NCBI RefSeq assembly: GCF_000178975.2
Contig: NC_015060.1
Coordinates: 51,222-115,221, forward strand
Direction of reading: 5' to 3'
Origin: Granulicella tundricola MP5ACTX9
GTDB lineage: Bacteria > Acidobacteriota > Terriglobia > Terriglobales > Acidobacteriaceae
DNA: 64,000 nucleotides
The notes beneath the pieces are model-generated. The model did not search any database. It saw nothing but the letters and a program-made list of their open reading frames with translations, and had not been told where the DNA came from. Shown here one piece after another: positions 17,494 through 26,282 of the stretch (position 1 is its first letter; every line of letters begins with the position of its first letter). Position numbers and translations under genes: made by a program.

Positions 17494-18918
17494 TTAATGA
17501 GATGGTCCGCCGCTTGATCTCCACCCGGAAGGTAGGCGATTGTGTTGGCAGGTACAAGGAGGATCATCGACATGCAGATTCATTCGGTTGGCATAGATCT
17601 GGGTAAGACGACCTTTCACCTCGTAGCCCTGAGCGCAGCTGGCAAGGTGCTGTTGCGCAAGAAGTTCACTCAGAAGCAACTGATCACCTTCACCGCGAAC
17701 ATGCAGACCTCCTTGATCGGGATGGAGGCATGTTCAGGAGCGCACTTCCTGGGCCGGGCTTTGCGAGCGCAAGGCCACGACGTGAAGCTGATTCCAGCGC
17801 AGTTTGTAAAGCCGTTCGTGAAGTCGAATAAGAACGACTTCCTGGATGCTGAGGCGATCGCTGAAGCCGTCGACCGACAGAACATGCGCTTCGTTCCGAT
17901 CAAGACCGACGATCAGCTCGACCTGCAAGCCATGCATCGTGTGCGTGACAGGCTTGTCGCTCGCCGGACGTCCGTGATCAACCAGCTGCGAGCCTTTCTG
18001 CTGGAGCGCGGCATGGTTTTCGCCAAGACTCCCATCAAGTTGAGACAAGCGATGCCAGAGATACTCGAGAACGCGGAGTCGAACCTGACGCCACGCATGC
18101 GCAACCTTGTCAGCCTGCTCTGGAGCGAGTGGAAGGATCTTCAGCAGCAGATCGTTGCGATGAACGAAGAGGTCGAGCAGATCGCTTCTTCCGACCCCGC
18201 ATGCCAACGGCTGAGACAAATCCCCGGCATCGGCCCCTTGGTCGCAACCGCAATCGTCGCTGCGATCGGCAACGGAGCAGCCTTCCATAAGGGCCGAGAG
18301 TTCTCCGCATGGCTTGGACTTGTACCCCGACAGCACTCGACCGGCGGCAAGGCGAGACTCTTCGGCATCAGCAAGCGAGGTAACCGCTACCTGAGAAAGC
18401 TGCTCGTCCATGGCGCCCGATCAGCAGTTCTCATCGTCAAGCGAGAGCGTTCCCCGTTTGGGCCTTGGCTTGATGGTCTGGAACAACGAGCACCGGTGAA
18501 GGTCGTCATTACAGCCGCAGCCAACAAGCTTGCTCGTATGGCCTGGGCGGTGCTCTCAAGCGGCAATGACTACCGCCCAGCAACGGCTCCGATGCCGGCC
18601 TGAGCAGGCGCGGAAAAGACGCCTTCGGCTTGGAAGCGCAGAATCGCGCTCCCACTTTACCGCACCACGACGACGATTTAGAGTTCCCACCAAGGTCTGC
18701 ACTGGACAGCTAAGACGACCGAACAGTTCCCAACGGCGTGCTCAAAACCTGCTCCCGAAAATGGTCTTCCATGACCGTGCCGTTTATCAGGTAGAGCACG
18801 CAGCGCAACTCATCATGGCCAGGAGACTAGACCCTCCACCCAAAGGCCGAATACATTTGCGCAGACCTGTCGATGTCGCCCTTCGCTTTTCCCTTGCAGT
18901 CGTGCGGCGGACCATACA
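17494..18918 (+). mobile_element. IS110-family (IS1111-like) insertion sequence, copy 1
   Basis: 1425 bases, repeated almost exactly at 36924-38349. Boundaries come from comparing the two copies: both begin after CCG of an R arm and both are followed by TTT. The inverted repeats GGTCCGCCGC (17504-17513) and GCGGCGGACC (18904-18913) are subterminal, about 10 and 5 bases inside the ends, the pattern of the IS1111 subgroup. There is no target duplication, as expected for the family. Removing it restores a normal cassette site. Confidence 0.88.
17572..18603 (+). CDS. IS110-family transposase, copy 1 (intact)
   Basis: A 343-aa DEDD transposase. The N-terminal DEDD_Tnp_IS110 domain begins HSVGIDLGKTTFHLVAL (first Asp) and includes IGMEACSGAHFLGR (Glu) and NKNDFLDAEAIAEAV (the Asp pair). 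The C-terminal Transposase_20 domain has LRQIPGIGPLVATAIVAAIG and SAWLGLVPRQHSTGGK, with the conserved Ser. ATG 17572 follows AAGGAGG and is preferred to the upstream in-frame ATG 17542. IS110 enzymes use a bridge RNA to choose the target; the about 310-base region after the gene up to the right end is where such an RNA is encoded in the IS1111 group or could be here. The frame is intact, unlike copy 2. Confidence 0.92.
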   Translation: MQIHSVGIDLGKTTFHLVALSAAGKVLLRKKFTQKQLITFTANMQTSLIGMEACSGAHFLGRALRAQGHDVKLIPAQFVKPFVKSNKNDFLDAEAIAEAVDRQNMRFVPIKTDDQLDLQAMHRVRDRLVARRTSVINQLRAFLLERGMVFAKTPIKLRQAMPEILENAESNLTPRMRNLVSLLWSEWKDLQQQIVAMNEEVEQIASSDPACQRLRQIPGIGPLVATAIVAAIGNGAAFHKGREFSAWLGLVPRQHSTGGKARLFGISKRGNRYLRKLLVHGARSAVLIVKRERSPFGPWLDGLEQRAPVKVVITAAANKLARMAWAVLSSGNDYRPATAPMPA

Positions 18919-18946
18919 TTTGCGGGAGTCATGTAAGAATCGCGTC

Positions 18947-19480
18947 ATGAAAAAGCTCGTTCTCATAGTCGTGATGGCGATCAGCTTTTTCCTTCTTTTC
19001 CCTGTGTCATGGCGCATCGGACAGAGGTTCTTCACCCGTCCCTTCAATAAGAAGTTTTACGATCCCATCCTGTTGGTCTGTCGGGACCACGTCGAGTTTC
19101 GCCTTTGGCATGAACTCGGCGGGAGCGAACCCGCTTCCGCCTTAGGTGAAGGATGCACCCTGCAAGTAACCCCGGAACGGCAAAGATGGGTAGAGGAAGT
19201 TGTTCCGCAGATGAAATCTCCCGGAGATTCATCGTGGACAGTGCGCGTGAAGCAACTTGGAGAAAACAGGCAATGGATTGACCTGGAATTATTGGGTGAT
19301 GGCATTGCGGGCATGATCTACGAGGTACGGGGGAACGAGATCACTCCGCTTAACTCTCGATTGACCGGACCGGAAGGGCAGCTTTACGTCCTCGTTGTCA
19401 ATCTTCTCTTGTGGGTTGCAATATGGATCGTTGTCTGGGGAATTAGACCCTGGGTTGTTAGAGTCAGCATCCACAAATGA
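18947..19480 (+). CDS. cassette gene 1: two-pass membrane protein, unknown
   Basis: About 177 aa, starting MKKLVLIVVMAISFFLLF. One transmembrane segment at the N-terminus and one near the C-terminus (VLVVNLLLWVAIWIVVWG) enclose a soluble loop of about 110 residues with HVEFRLWHEL and SSWTVRVKQLGENRQWIDLE, so the loop probably forms a beta-rich periplasmic domain. No family recognised. It is the first cassette after the recombinase-HNH module and lies between sites 1 and 2, reading in the same direction as the sites. An upstream open extension in the same frame crosses the IS end and is not part of the gene. Confidence 0.7.
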   Translation: MKKLVLIVVMAISFFLLFPVSWRIGQRFFTRPFNKKFYDPILLVCRDHVEFRLWHELGGSEPASALGEGCTLQVTPERQRWVEEVVPQMKSPGDSSWTVRVKQLGENRQWIDLELLGDGIAGMIYEVRGNEITPLNSRLTGPEGQLYVLVVNLLLWVAIWIVVWGIRPWVVRVSIHK

Positions 19481-19484
19481 ACGA

Positions 19485-19540
19485 CTCCCGAAAAGTCGCA
19501 TCTTCGGCAATGTCGCCCACCCGAAGCAGCGGTGCCTACT
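19485..19540 (+). repeat. cassette site 2
   Basis: L arm CTCCCGAAAAGTCGCATC then TTCGGCAATGTCGCC at 19485-19517, five bases after the cassette 1 stop. The R arm is degenerate (GAAGCAGCGGTGCCTACT, about 19522-19540) and runs into the stop codon of the next gene. Confidence 0.65.
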
Positions 19541-21479
19541 TCTGAGTGTCCCCACGAGCCTGCTCGACACCACGTCCCCAGACAACGCCGTACGAACTCG
19601 GCGTCATGTGAAAGTGGCGCTCGCGTCCCCAGGCAAACCCCGCATCTTCTAGCAGCACATCCCCGCAGGTCAGGAAGGTCTCCGCCATCTCCTGGGCCTC
19701 CATCGTATTGTCAAATCTCTTCAGCGCCCTGGCCAGCGAATCCTCTGATCCCAGCTCGCCAAGGACCACATAATATCGGTAGTCCCCGGCAAGCACCGCG
19801 AGGTTCAGCTCTCTCAACGCCGTCCTCAGCGCAGTATCTCGTTTCTTCTTCAGCGCAGCATCCAGCCGAGCCTCAGGCACAAAAGCAAGCGTCAGCGCGG
19901 CCAGTCGCCTGGTCTCCTGATCGGCATCATGAAACAGTGCGATCATCGGTTCGACAACCGCTGGCCCAAACACCCTCAGGAGATCTGGAACTTGCCCCCG
20001 CCCGGAATGAGGAGTTTTCAGCGACTCCATCAGAGGCGCGATGACCCGCTCGTCGTGAAGAGCTGCCAGAACCTTTGCCGCCGCAAAGAAGCATGTACCG
20101 GTCACCTCATGAGCTCTAGCAGCCGCCCTCTCCATGTCCAGACGGGTAGCCATCCCCACGAGTCCCGGCGCATCCGGACCCGAGTAAGGCGTATGGAGCA
20201 AGGCAACTAACTCCGTAACCGCTCGAGGATCATGCGTGGCAGCCAGGTAGCCGACTGCCTGGGGGCAGCTCCGCGAGTCGTGCACCTGCTCCAGCAGCCA
20301 TTCATAAGCCGCGGGCCCCATATGCGCCAGTGCCTGGTAAAACGGTTGCTTGTCATTGTTGGACGGGCTCACAAGGCCTGCACTCAGCGCCTTTACCGCA
20401 CGCACATCCTGCGTCTTGCCCAGGGACTTCGCCGCCGTCATCCGGACGCCGGAGTCTCCATCTGCAAGTGCAGCAATCAAGAAGTCTGTGACTGCTCTGT
20501 CCCCTGGAATTCCCAACCCCTCGAGCGCTCGCAGCCGCGTGCTTCGATCCGGGATGCTCCTGTACTCCGCCATCAACACCGGGACCACCTCCGGCTGATG
20601 AAATCGCATTAGCCAACCGATGGCATTGGCACGAATCCCAGCGTCATCGCTTTTCAGTGCATCGATCAACGGAGCCACCGCTCGCGGATCTCCTGACTGC
20701 CCAAGCGCGCCCCAGGCACTGAGCTGCACCGCCCGCACCGGATCGTGAGTCGCTGCCAGCAGAGCAGCAAATGCCCGCGGATCATCCATGCGATCCAGCA
20801 ACCGCACGACAACCTCACGAACGGTGGCATCCGGATCCTTCGTCTCCGCCATGACAGTATCTGCCGTCCGCGAATCGTGAAATGAGCTGAGAGCGACCAC
20901 CACAGAGCGCCTTACCGCGGCATCCGGATCATGAATTGCCGCCAGGAGCGGCGTCACGGCAGCAGAGTCCTTGAGCGTGGCGAGCGCCTCTGCGACCCCG
21001 CCTCTCACTTTGGGATTGCTATCGTGAAGCGCTTCGATCAACGCCGGAACCGCAGCGTGTCCCATCCGTGTAAGGCTCATTCCTCCGCCGCGATGATCAG
21101 CGAGTGCGCTGATCATCGCCGGGATCGCACGAGGATCTTGCAGGTCGCCCAGGGTGAACCCCGCCGCCATGGACACATCTCCGTTCGGATCGCTCAGGGC
21201 TGCTATCAGCGGTGGCACCTCCCTCGGCTCCTTAAAACCACTCAGTGAAGAAGCCGCAATCATCCGCACCAGCGAATCAGGATCCTTCAGGGACGCCAGC
21301 AGTGGATCGATTGCTCGAGCATCCTTGAACTGACCTAGCGCTATTACGGCAATCGTGCGAACGACCGGATCGGCATCCTGCAACCTGACAATCTGAAGCT
21401 GAACGTTATCTACCTGCGCCTGCGCTAGCAACCCGAACGACGTGAGACATAAGCAGAGTAGTGCTTTTGAAGCTCCCAT
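19536..21479 (-). CDS. cassette gene 2: secreted HEAT-repeat protein
   Basis: A 647-aa protein with a signal peptide (MGASKALLCLCLTSFGLLAQ, cleavage near AQA) followed by some 15 HEAT/PBS-lyase type repeats of about 31 residues; typical units read DPDAAVRRSVVVALSSF and DPVRAVQLSAWGALGQ. The second half is more divergent. Such superhelical scaffolds bind proteins; no catalytic motif is visible. It lies between cassette sites 2 and 3 and reads against the site direction. It is the largest cassette in the array. Related in idea to the secreted protein at 31594. Confidence 0.8.
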   Translation of the reverse strand: MGASKALLCLCLTSFGLLAQAQVDNVQLQIVRLQDADPVVRTIAVIALGQFKDARAIDPLLASLKDPDSLVRMIAASSLSGFKEPREVPPLIAALSDPNGDVSMAAGFTLGDLQDPRAIPAMISALADHRGGGMSLTRMGHAAVPALIEALHDSNPKVRGGVAEALATLKDSAAVTPLLAAIHDPDAAVRRSVVVALSSFHDSRTADTVMAETKDPDATVREVVVRLLDRMDDPRAFAALLAATHDPVRAVQLSAWGALGQSGDPRAVAPLIDALKSDDAGIRANAIGWLMRFHQPEVVPVLMAEYRSIPDRSTRLRALEGLGIPGDRAVTDFLIAALADGDSGVRMTAAKSLGKTQDVRAVKALSAGLVSPSNNDKQPFYQALAHMGPAAYEWLLEQVHDSRSCPQAVGYLAATHDPRAVTELVALLHTPYSGPDAPGLVGMATRLDMERAAARAHEVTGTCFFAAAKVLAALHDERVIAPLMESLKTPHSGRGQVPDLLRVFGPAVVEPMIALFHDADQETRRLAALTLAFVPEARLDAALKKKRDTALRTALRELNLAVLAGDYRYYVVLGELGSEDSLARALKRFDNTMEAQEMAETFLTCGDVLLEDAGFAWGRERHFHMTPSSYGVVWGRGVEQARGDTQK

Positions 21480-21668
21480 GGTCTTGATCGAACCTCAGCC
21501 TCTCATACCGCTTCAGGTTTTGGCAGCAATTCAACCATTGACAGCCCATCGCAGTATGACGTCCATCAGGCAGCGAGACCATCCCCCGTTTGGGGGCGAG
21601 CTTATCCTCCTTGCCTCAGAAGCAAGCAAAATTGCTTGGTCTCTAGGCCACGTCTGAGACCTTGACGT

Positions 21669-21752
21669 TCCCGCGAAGTCGTTGCTTTGAGCAATCTCGC
21701 CCATTCCGCCATCCGGGATTGGCCGAAGTTGCTCAGAACCCCGTTTCTGAGG
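21669..21752 (+). repeat. cassette site 3
   Basis: Complete site: L arm GCGAAGTCGTTGCTTTGAGC (inside 21671-21702) and R arm GAAGTTGCTCAGAACCCCGT (21725-21744, continuing TTCTGAGG). The usual TCGGCAA/TTGCCGA pairing is replaced on both arms by TGAGCAA/TTGCTCA, a compensatory change that keeps the stem. Confidence 0.85.
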
Positions 21753-21761
21753 CAGTGACTA

Positions 21762-22160
21762 TCAGGCTGTCGCCCCTGCTGCAATCAAGAGCGCGACTGT
21801 AAAGGTGAAAACCAGTAGGTTCAGCGACGGTAATGGGAAGCGCGACAGACCTCGACTGTAACGAATCAAGAAGTACATCGAGCAACAACCAAGGAGAAGT
21901 GAGGCGAACGGAAGAAGCAAAGTGCTGGTGGCGGCAACTGTACTTGGAGCGGATGTGACACTTCGCAGAAGAGGAAGCACTTGCAGGGGCGGCACAAGAG
22001 CTTGCGTCAACAAGAGTTGCAGTCCCACGCGCTGCTGCTCCGCGACTCGATTGTCACCTGAGACAACCGACCGGCCGGAACGTAACAGAGCAACTAAAGC
22101 TACGACCGGTGGAAATGCCAAGATGACACCGATACAAATGAAAAGCCACGTAAGACGCAT
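21762..22160 (-). CDS. cassette gene 3: four-helix membrane protein, unknown
   Basis: About 132 aa from ATG 22158-22160. Hydrophobic segments: LTWLFICIGVILAFPPVVAL, a middle helix around STLLLPFASLLLGCCSMYFL, and a C-terminal LNLLVFTFTVALLIAAG. No family recognised. The stop lies 10 bases after site 3 and the start about 30 bases before the L arm of site 4, so the gene fills one cassette. It reads against the site direction. A longer overlapping frame extends into the integrase and is not needed. Confidence 0.6.
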   Translation of the reverse strand: MRLTWLFICIGVILAFPPVVALVALLRSGRSVVSGDNRVAEQQRVGLQLLLTQALVPPLQVLPLLRSVTSAPSTVAATSTLLLPFASLLLGCCSMYFLIRYSRGLSRFPLPSLNLLVFTFTVALLIAAGATA

Positions 22161-22191
22161 CGAAGATCGGCCTCTTGCATAGGATTGTAGC

Positions 22192-22226
22192 CTCTTGCAA
22201 AGTCTGGTTTTCGGCAGTGGCGCGCC
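22192..22226 (+). repeat. cassette site 4, left arm, abutting the tyrosine recombinase stop
   Basis: TTGCAAAGTCTGGTTTTCGG (22195-22214) followed by CAGTGGCGCGCC is a clear L arm. It touches the 3' end of the recombinase gene; no clear R arm is seen, so any would lie inside the recombinase gene. This is one edge of the region between oppositely oriented arrays. Confidence 0.65.
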
Positions 22227-23179
22227 TATGGCCCCCCAGAATCTGGCTCCAGGCCGATCTTGTCGTTGACCGCAGAGGCGAGGCGCTGGCGTGAGCCGAG
22301 GTAGCGTTCCGTCGTCTCTGCCGAGCGATGACCGAGCAGAAACTGGATTTGCTCCAATTCGCCTCCGGCAGCATGGCACAGCCGGGCACAGGTGCGACGG
22401 AGGTCGTGAGGAGCCAATTTTTCGATTCCCGCAGTCTCCGCTCGTCGTCTGACGATCCACCAGACAAGCTTTTCGCTAATGCGTGGCCCCCAGACCGTTC
22501 CGGTGCGGCTCACACGCCTGAAGATCGCGCCTTCACTGATGGAAGCGGCGATGACCCACCGGTCCAGTGCTACCTTGACCCAGCTCGGAACAGGCACCGT
22601 TCGAATGTGTCCGCACTTACCAAAGAGATTGACGATCGCCCAATGCCCATCACGCTGCTGGTGACCCAGGGTGAGGGAAGTCAGCTCTGCTCTACGAAGC
22701 CCACAGCCCAGAAGAAGGGCCAGAACGGCATAATCCCGCTTGTCCCTGGTGGAATTGCTCGCCGGCACCGCGAGCAGCTTCTTTCCTTGATCGGCGGTGA
22801 GCCAGTTGCCGAGACGCATGCCAAGCCGCTTTACTCCCTTTACACGGCGAATGCCGGCGGCGAGATCCGGGTTGAGAAGGCCATTGTCTGACGCCTCATA
22901 GGCTAGCCGACGCACGGCGGCAAGCCCGAGATTGATCGTCGCCGGAGCAAGACGGCGGCTTTCCAGCTCGTACCGATACCTCAGAACCACCGTTCGTCCA
23001 AAGGCAAGCCGTGGCTCGGAGCAGTACCAGGTGATGAAGTCCTCGATCGCAGCGCCATAGGTTCGCTTGGAGGCTGCAGAGCCCAGGCTCTGCAGGACAG
23101 AACTTTTAGAGTGGTCGAGGTCCGGCAGGCGTAAGATCGTCCTCGTCGAACGGGTTTTCGGCTTGCGCTTCTGAGTCAT
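22226..23179 (-). CDS. tyrosine recombinase at the centre of the cassette array
   Basis: About 317 aa from ATG 23177-23179, which follows GGAGG; an upstream in-frame GTG at 23233 is possible. N-terminal core-binding domain (SAASKRTYGAAIEDFITWY), then the catalytic domain with GCGLRRAELTSLTL (Arg), HDLRRTCARLC (His-x-x-Arg), GHRSAETTERYLG (His and Tyr). It has no integron-integrase specific helix insertion, so it is not IntI. Sites on its left are in plus orientation and those on its right in minus orientation, so it lies at the meeting point of two arrays. Paralogue of the gene at 395. Candidate for cassette movement, or simply a passenger. Confidence 0.9.
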   Translation of the reverse strand: MTQKRKPKTRSTRTILRLPDLDHSKSSVLQSLGSAASKRTYGAAIEDFITWYCSEPRLAFGRTVVLRYRYELESRRLAPATINLGLAAVRRLAYEASDNGLLNPDLAAGIRRVKGVKRLGMRLGNWLTADQGKKLLAVPASNSTRDKRDYAVLALLLGCGLRRAELTSLTLGHQQRDGHWAIVNLFGKCGHIRTVPVPSWVKVALDRWVIAASISEGAIFRRVSRTGTVWGPRISEKLVWWIVRRRAETAGIEKLAPHDLRRTCARLCHAAGGELEQIQFLLGHRSAETTERYLGSRQRLASAVNDKIGLEPDSGGP

Positions 23180-23240
23180 GGAGGCGGCCTCCCTTGCCGC
23201 GCACCCATGATCAGGCTCCCCACAAACACCCAAAACCTGA

Positions 23241-23269
23241 GACTTCCGAAAACAACGACTTTGCGGGAG
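23241..23269 (-). repeat. cassette site 5, left arm (minus orientation)
   Basis: CTTCCGAAAACAACGACTTT then GCGGGAG at 23243-23269 is the reverse complement of an L arm, 62 bases upstream of the recombinase start codon. With site 4 it brackets the recombinase gene by inverted copies. Confidence 0.75.
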
Positions 23270-23322
23270 CCGCCTAAATGGAAGGTTAGCAATTCGTCCG
23301 GAACATCAGCCAAGTTTACCGC

Positions 23323-24654
23323 TCAACGCCATGAAAAGACCTGAATCTCTCCCACGAGCTTGTCCTGGCCGGGGCGGTCGAAGTTCGGCCAGAGTGCAAC
23401 GACTGACTTGCCGTTGTCGCTCAGTTGCAGGTCAGGTACTGATTCGCTGTCTTCACAGGCTCCCAGCACGAGCCAATGACATTTATGCTGCTGGACCCGC
23501 AACTTAGGGGACCGCACTAGAATCTTTCCGCTCTCGCGGTCCCAAACTGTAAATCGCGCGTTCGTGATCTTCAACTCACCCGAAACGCCATTGCAGTCTC
23601 TGCAGAACTTCTCCACCCCGGTATAACCAAATACCTCGCGGCCATCGGCCGACGCGCCCGAAAATCGGTATGCCTCCGCCCCTTCCGCACCAAACGTCTT
23701 GATTTGTTCCTTGGACTGTGGCTCCAAGACTCGAATCGTGCGCCCATAGGGCATCACACTGTCGTCGCACATTACCTTTTGGCATAGCGGTAAGCCGACG
23801 ACCAACGCATTTTCTCCGCTAAACGAGAGCTGATATCGGTTTAACCCTTTTCGATCCCCGAAATCCAGCCGCTGTATCAACTTTCCACTAGCGCGATCTA
23901 CCACTTCTGCCACTTCATCGTACTCGTCGTATGGACCTGCTGGCTGCATGTTCCAAACATCCGCCGCTACCTTCGATCCGTCTGGCGAGATCGCCACTCC
24001 GTCCCCTTGAATCCCATCGAAGCTCTCAGTCAGGTCCGCTGTTTCAGCACCGGCATCAAAATCGAATACTTTAACGACGTTCTTACCGTTCATCCAGACT
24101 CGCAATGCCGCAAAGGCGCTACCAGCGGAGCAACTAAGTTCAATCGCGTTATACCCGCTCACTTCCCGCAAGGGTCGAGGAGTACCGCCTTGATGTAATC
24201 CCACGGGTATTTCAGCCAATGCAATTGCGGCATGGACGGTGTAATCTTTTGTATCGATGATGTAGATCTTGTTTAGCCTGTCGAATGCCGCAAGGTACTT
24301 GCCTTGATCACAGAATTGCAGCAGCGGCGACACCCTCAATTGACCTCCTTTATCCCAGGACACCTTTGGTAAATAGACTTTATTCACCTCATGTCCAGAA
24401 GTCACATCCCAGATTTCAATTGCATCCGCTGGGGCGCCACTTACGAAACCTAGCGTGGCAACCGTGCTGCCGTCTGGAGAAATTGTGACTGAGTAGGGGT
24501 CTCCTCTAAGGGGCAGCCGGTGAATTCTTATATCTCCTATGGCCCCCGCTGTTTGGGCATACCTAAGACCCAGATAACAACTCACGGCCACTGCGAGACA
24601 CGCCAGCGCACCGAAGGCCAGCAACATTCGTTTTGACTTATATTTCATCATCAT
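23323..24654 (-). CDS. cassette gene 4: membrane-anchored beta-propeller (WD40-like) protein
   Basis: A 443-aa protein. Residues about 9-33 form an N-terminal anchor or uncleaved signal (LLAFGALACLAVAVSCYLGL). The rest is a series of blades with text typical of YVTN/WD40-like propellers: YSVTISPDGSTVATLGFVSG, AIEIWDVTSGHEV, VAISPDGSKVAADVW, ASADGREVFGYTG, LQLSDNGKSVVALWPNFD. No catalytic site is evident; probably a periplasmic binding scaffold. It lies between sites 5 and 6 and reads with the (minus) site direction. Confidence 0.7.
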   Translation of the reverse strand: MMMKYKSKRMLLAFGALACLAVAVSCYLGLRYAQTAGAIGDIRIHRLPLRGDPYSVTISPDGSTVATLGFVSGAPADAIEIWDVTSGHEVNKVYLPKVSWDKGGQLRVSPLLQFCDQGKYLAAFDRLNKIYIIDTKDYTVHAAIALAEIPVGLHQGGTPRPLREVSGYNAIELSCSAGSAFAALRVWMNGKNVVKVFDFDAGAETADLTESFDGIQGDGVAISPDGSKVAADVWNMQPAGPYDEYDEVAEVVDRASGKLIQRLDFGDRKGLNRYQLSFSGENALVVGLPLCQKVMCDDSVMPYGRTIRVLEPQSKEQIKTFGAEGAEAYRFSGASADGREVFGYTGVEKFCRDCNGVSGELKITNARFTVWDRESGKILVRSPKLRVQQHKCHWLVLGACEDSESVPDLQLSDNGKSVVALWPNFDRPGQDKLVGEIQVFSWR

Positions 24655-24774
24655 GCGCGAGGCCCGCTACACAGTCAGCGTCTTCTTATATCTCTCTCCA
24701 AGCTGTTCGGCAATCACCCGTTAGTTCTCCGGAAAATAGAATGATATCGGGAAGAGTGACACGATGCGCTCGTG

Positions 24775-24858
24775 CACGGAAAACGGCATTGTCGCCAACT
24801 TCGCCCCTCTCAAACGGTCAAGACGCTATGATTGCCGAAAACGCCGACTTTTCGCGAC
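24775..24858 (-). repeat. cassette site 6 (minus orientation)
   Basis: Complete site on the minus strand: R arm complement GGAAAACGGCATTGTCGCCA (24778-24797) and L arm complement ATTGCCGAAAACGCCGACTT (24831-24850), separated by about 33 bases. Confidence 0.85.
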
Positions 24859-24912
24859 GTTCGTTTCCGCCCTAACGACCCTGCGGAATGCCGTAGCTGG
24901 GACTTTAGCGGG

Positions 24913-25551
24913 ATGCACGACAAGCCGCAACTGAGCCATACTTGGGACGTGGCCACAAGCATACCTGCCAAAACGAGCTTGCCAGATGATCAATCGCTTG
25001 ATGTTCACCGGTACCGCGCGTCATCGGGAAACATGGCAGTGAGCGTGATATCGGCCGCGATAGTGTCCTCTATAGGTGCTTGGCTCTGCACGGGGATGAT
25101 TGTTCCGCATCTCCGTGTGAGGCTTGCACATCAGGGCATGAGCATCACAGTCAACCTAGTCGTAGCAGCGACCTTCTTGGTTCTAGGACTTTTCGGGATG
25201 ATTCGAACATTCCAGTGGCGCCTGACGATCACGAATGCGTGGGTTGAAGTCGACAACGGATTCAGAAGTCATTTCATTCCGTTTACGGAAATTTCTGGCC
25301 GTCGATCTGCGGCGGGTCGGGGTACAAGCGGAATATACCTCTACCGTCGAGGCGATTCGCGGGTCTATGTGAATGAGTCGATGTTCCGACTAGATGACTA
25401 CTACCAACAATGGCAGGCTTCCATCTATGACCTCGATAAGGCGGACAGGCTCGAGCGCAAGGCATGCGGCAAAGAGACCCCGACGGACTGGTTCGCCACC
25501 GACAACGAAAAACAGAACCCAGCGATCGGCGGCCCCGAGGCAGTCGCCTAA
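24913..25551 (+). CDS. cassette gene 5: membrane protein with PH-like domain
   Basis: About 212 aa from ATG 24913; the open frame extends upstream through site 6, which is not coding. Two transmembrane helices (VSVISAAIVSSIGAWLCTG and VNLVVAATFLVLGLFGMI) precede a cytoplasmic region reading WRLTITNAWVEVDNGFRS, FIPFTEISGRRSA and VYVNESMFRLDDYYQQWQAS, a bacterial PH-like layout. It has the same architecture as cassette gene A (25724 and 34477), including the closing pattern N..F..DxxYxxW.AS..DL, so the two are distant paralogues. Function unknown. Confidence 0.65.
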   Translation: MHDKPQLSHTWDVATSIPAKTSLPDDQSLDVHRYRASSGNMAVSVISAAIVSSIGAWLCTGMIVPHLRVRLAHQGMSITVNLVVAATFLVLGLFGMIRTFQWRLTITNAWVEVDNGFRSHFIPFTEISGRRSAAGRGTSGIYLYRRGDSRVYVNESMFRLDDYYQQWQASIYDLDKADRLERKACGKETPTDWFATDNEKQNPAIGGPEAVA

Positions 25552-25611
25552 CTCGTAGAGAACGCCTCTCGTCCTCTCCCTTGTGAAATCTTCGACAAAC
25601 TCCCGCACACG

Positions 25612-25680
25612 GGGCGATCTAAACTTCGCATCCCACGGCCACCAGCAGTAACGTTGCCGAAAACACGACTTTTCGGAGAT
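25612..25680 (-). repeat. cassette site 7 (minus orientation)
   Basis: Clear L arm complement GTTGCCGAAAACACGACTTT (25653-25672) with TCGGAGATG. The R arm is weak, probably GCGATCTAAACTTCGCATC near 25612. Homology between the two copies of cassette A stops at TTGCCG here (25654). Confidence 0.75.
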
Positions 25681-25723
25681 GACGTTGAAGCTCTTCAGAA
25701 GGCGAAGCTAGCTTTCTCTGGTG

Positions 25724-26275
25724 TCAGGCCGTAATGTCTCCGAGATCGGGAACGGAGGCAATCCATGATTCATAGAATTGATCCACCACGAAGTTGGAAT
25801 GGATCACAATCTTCGGGAAGCGTCTTGCCTTCGGGATAAGGACAGTTTGCGGTCCCTGCTTTCCCCAGCGGATCCGTTTTCCTATCACTTCGTTTCGATC
25901 CAGCTCTCGGAAGCCGAAGGTAAATTCAGTCCCGATCTTGGTGTCTGACAGGATGAGGACTCGACGCCAATAGCTTCGAGCCTGACTCGCGCCTATGATT
26001 GCGAGCCCGAGACCTGCGAGGGGGCCAAGATAAGCATTGAGCCAAGCAGTCATGCTGGGTCGAACGGGAAGCAAGGCATGTTCCACCGTCAGCAGAAAGA
26101 GACACGTCCCGACAAGCACATAAAACGAGCCCGCAACGAGGAAGAATCGTCTCAGTCTCTGCGATGGTCGATAGATGTGCGCGTTCGTGTCTTGTCTGAG
26201 ATCCATACGCCGTCCAGGCAGATAGGTTACCGTCGATTGCGTGAGATGACCATGACGCATACGTGGGAGTTCCAA
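25724..26275 (-). CDS. cassette gene A, copy 1: membrane protein with PH-like domain
   Basis: 183 aa if started at TTG 26273-26275, which has AGGA six bases upstream within the cassette site; internal ATGs would give shorter forms. Two transmembrane segments (FFLVAGSFYVLVGTCLFLL and LNAYLGPLAGLGLAIIGAS) are followed by a PH-like part (VLILSDTKIGTEFTFGFREL, KIVIHSNFVVDQFYESWIAS). The protein is identical to that at 34477-35028. The duplicated block is 641 bases in both places (25654-26294 and 34458-35098) and its ends fall inside cassette sites. A longer upstream reading through site 8 is not coding. Confidence 0.7.
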   Translation of the reverse strand: MELPRMRHGHLTQSTVTYLPGRRMDLRQDTNAHIYRPSQRLRRFFLVAGSFYVLVGTCLFLLTVEHALLPVRPSMTAWLNAYLGPLAGLGLAIIGASQARSYWRRVLILSDTKIGTEFTFGFRELDRNEVIGKRIRWGKQGPQTVLIPKARRFPKIVIHSNFVVDQFYESWIASVPDLGDITA

Positions 26276-26282
26276 CTGCGTT

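Noticed and set aside
17734..18411. 225-codon antisense frame inside the IS110 transposase (also in copy 2)
   Set aside because: Shadow of the transposase gene; the sequence is the complement of conserved motifs and has no features of its own.
18530..18946. Upstream extension of cassette gene 1 into the IS110 element
   Set aside because: The open frame crosses the IS end and a cassette site; the signal-like start MKKLVLIV at 18947 is the sensible beginning.
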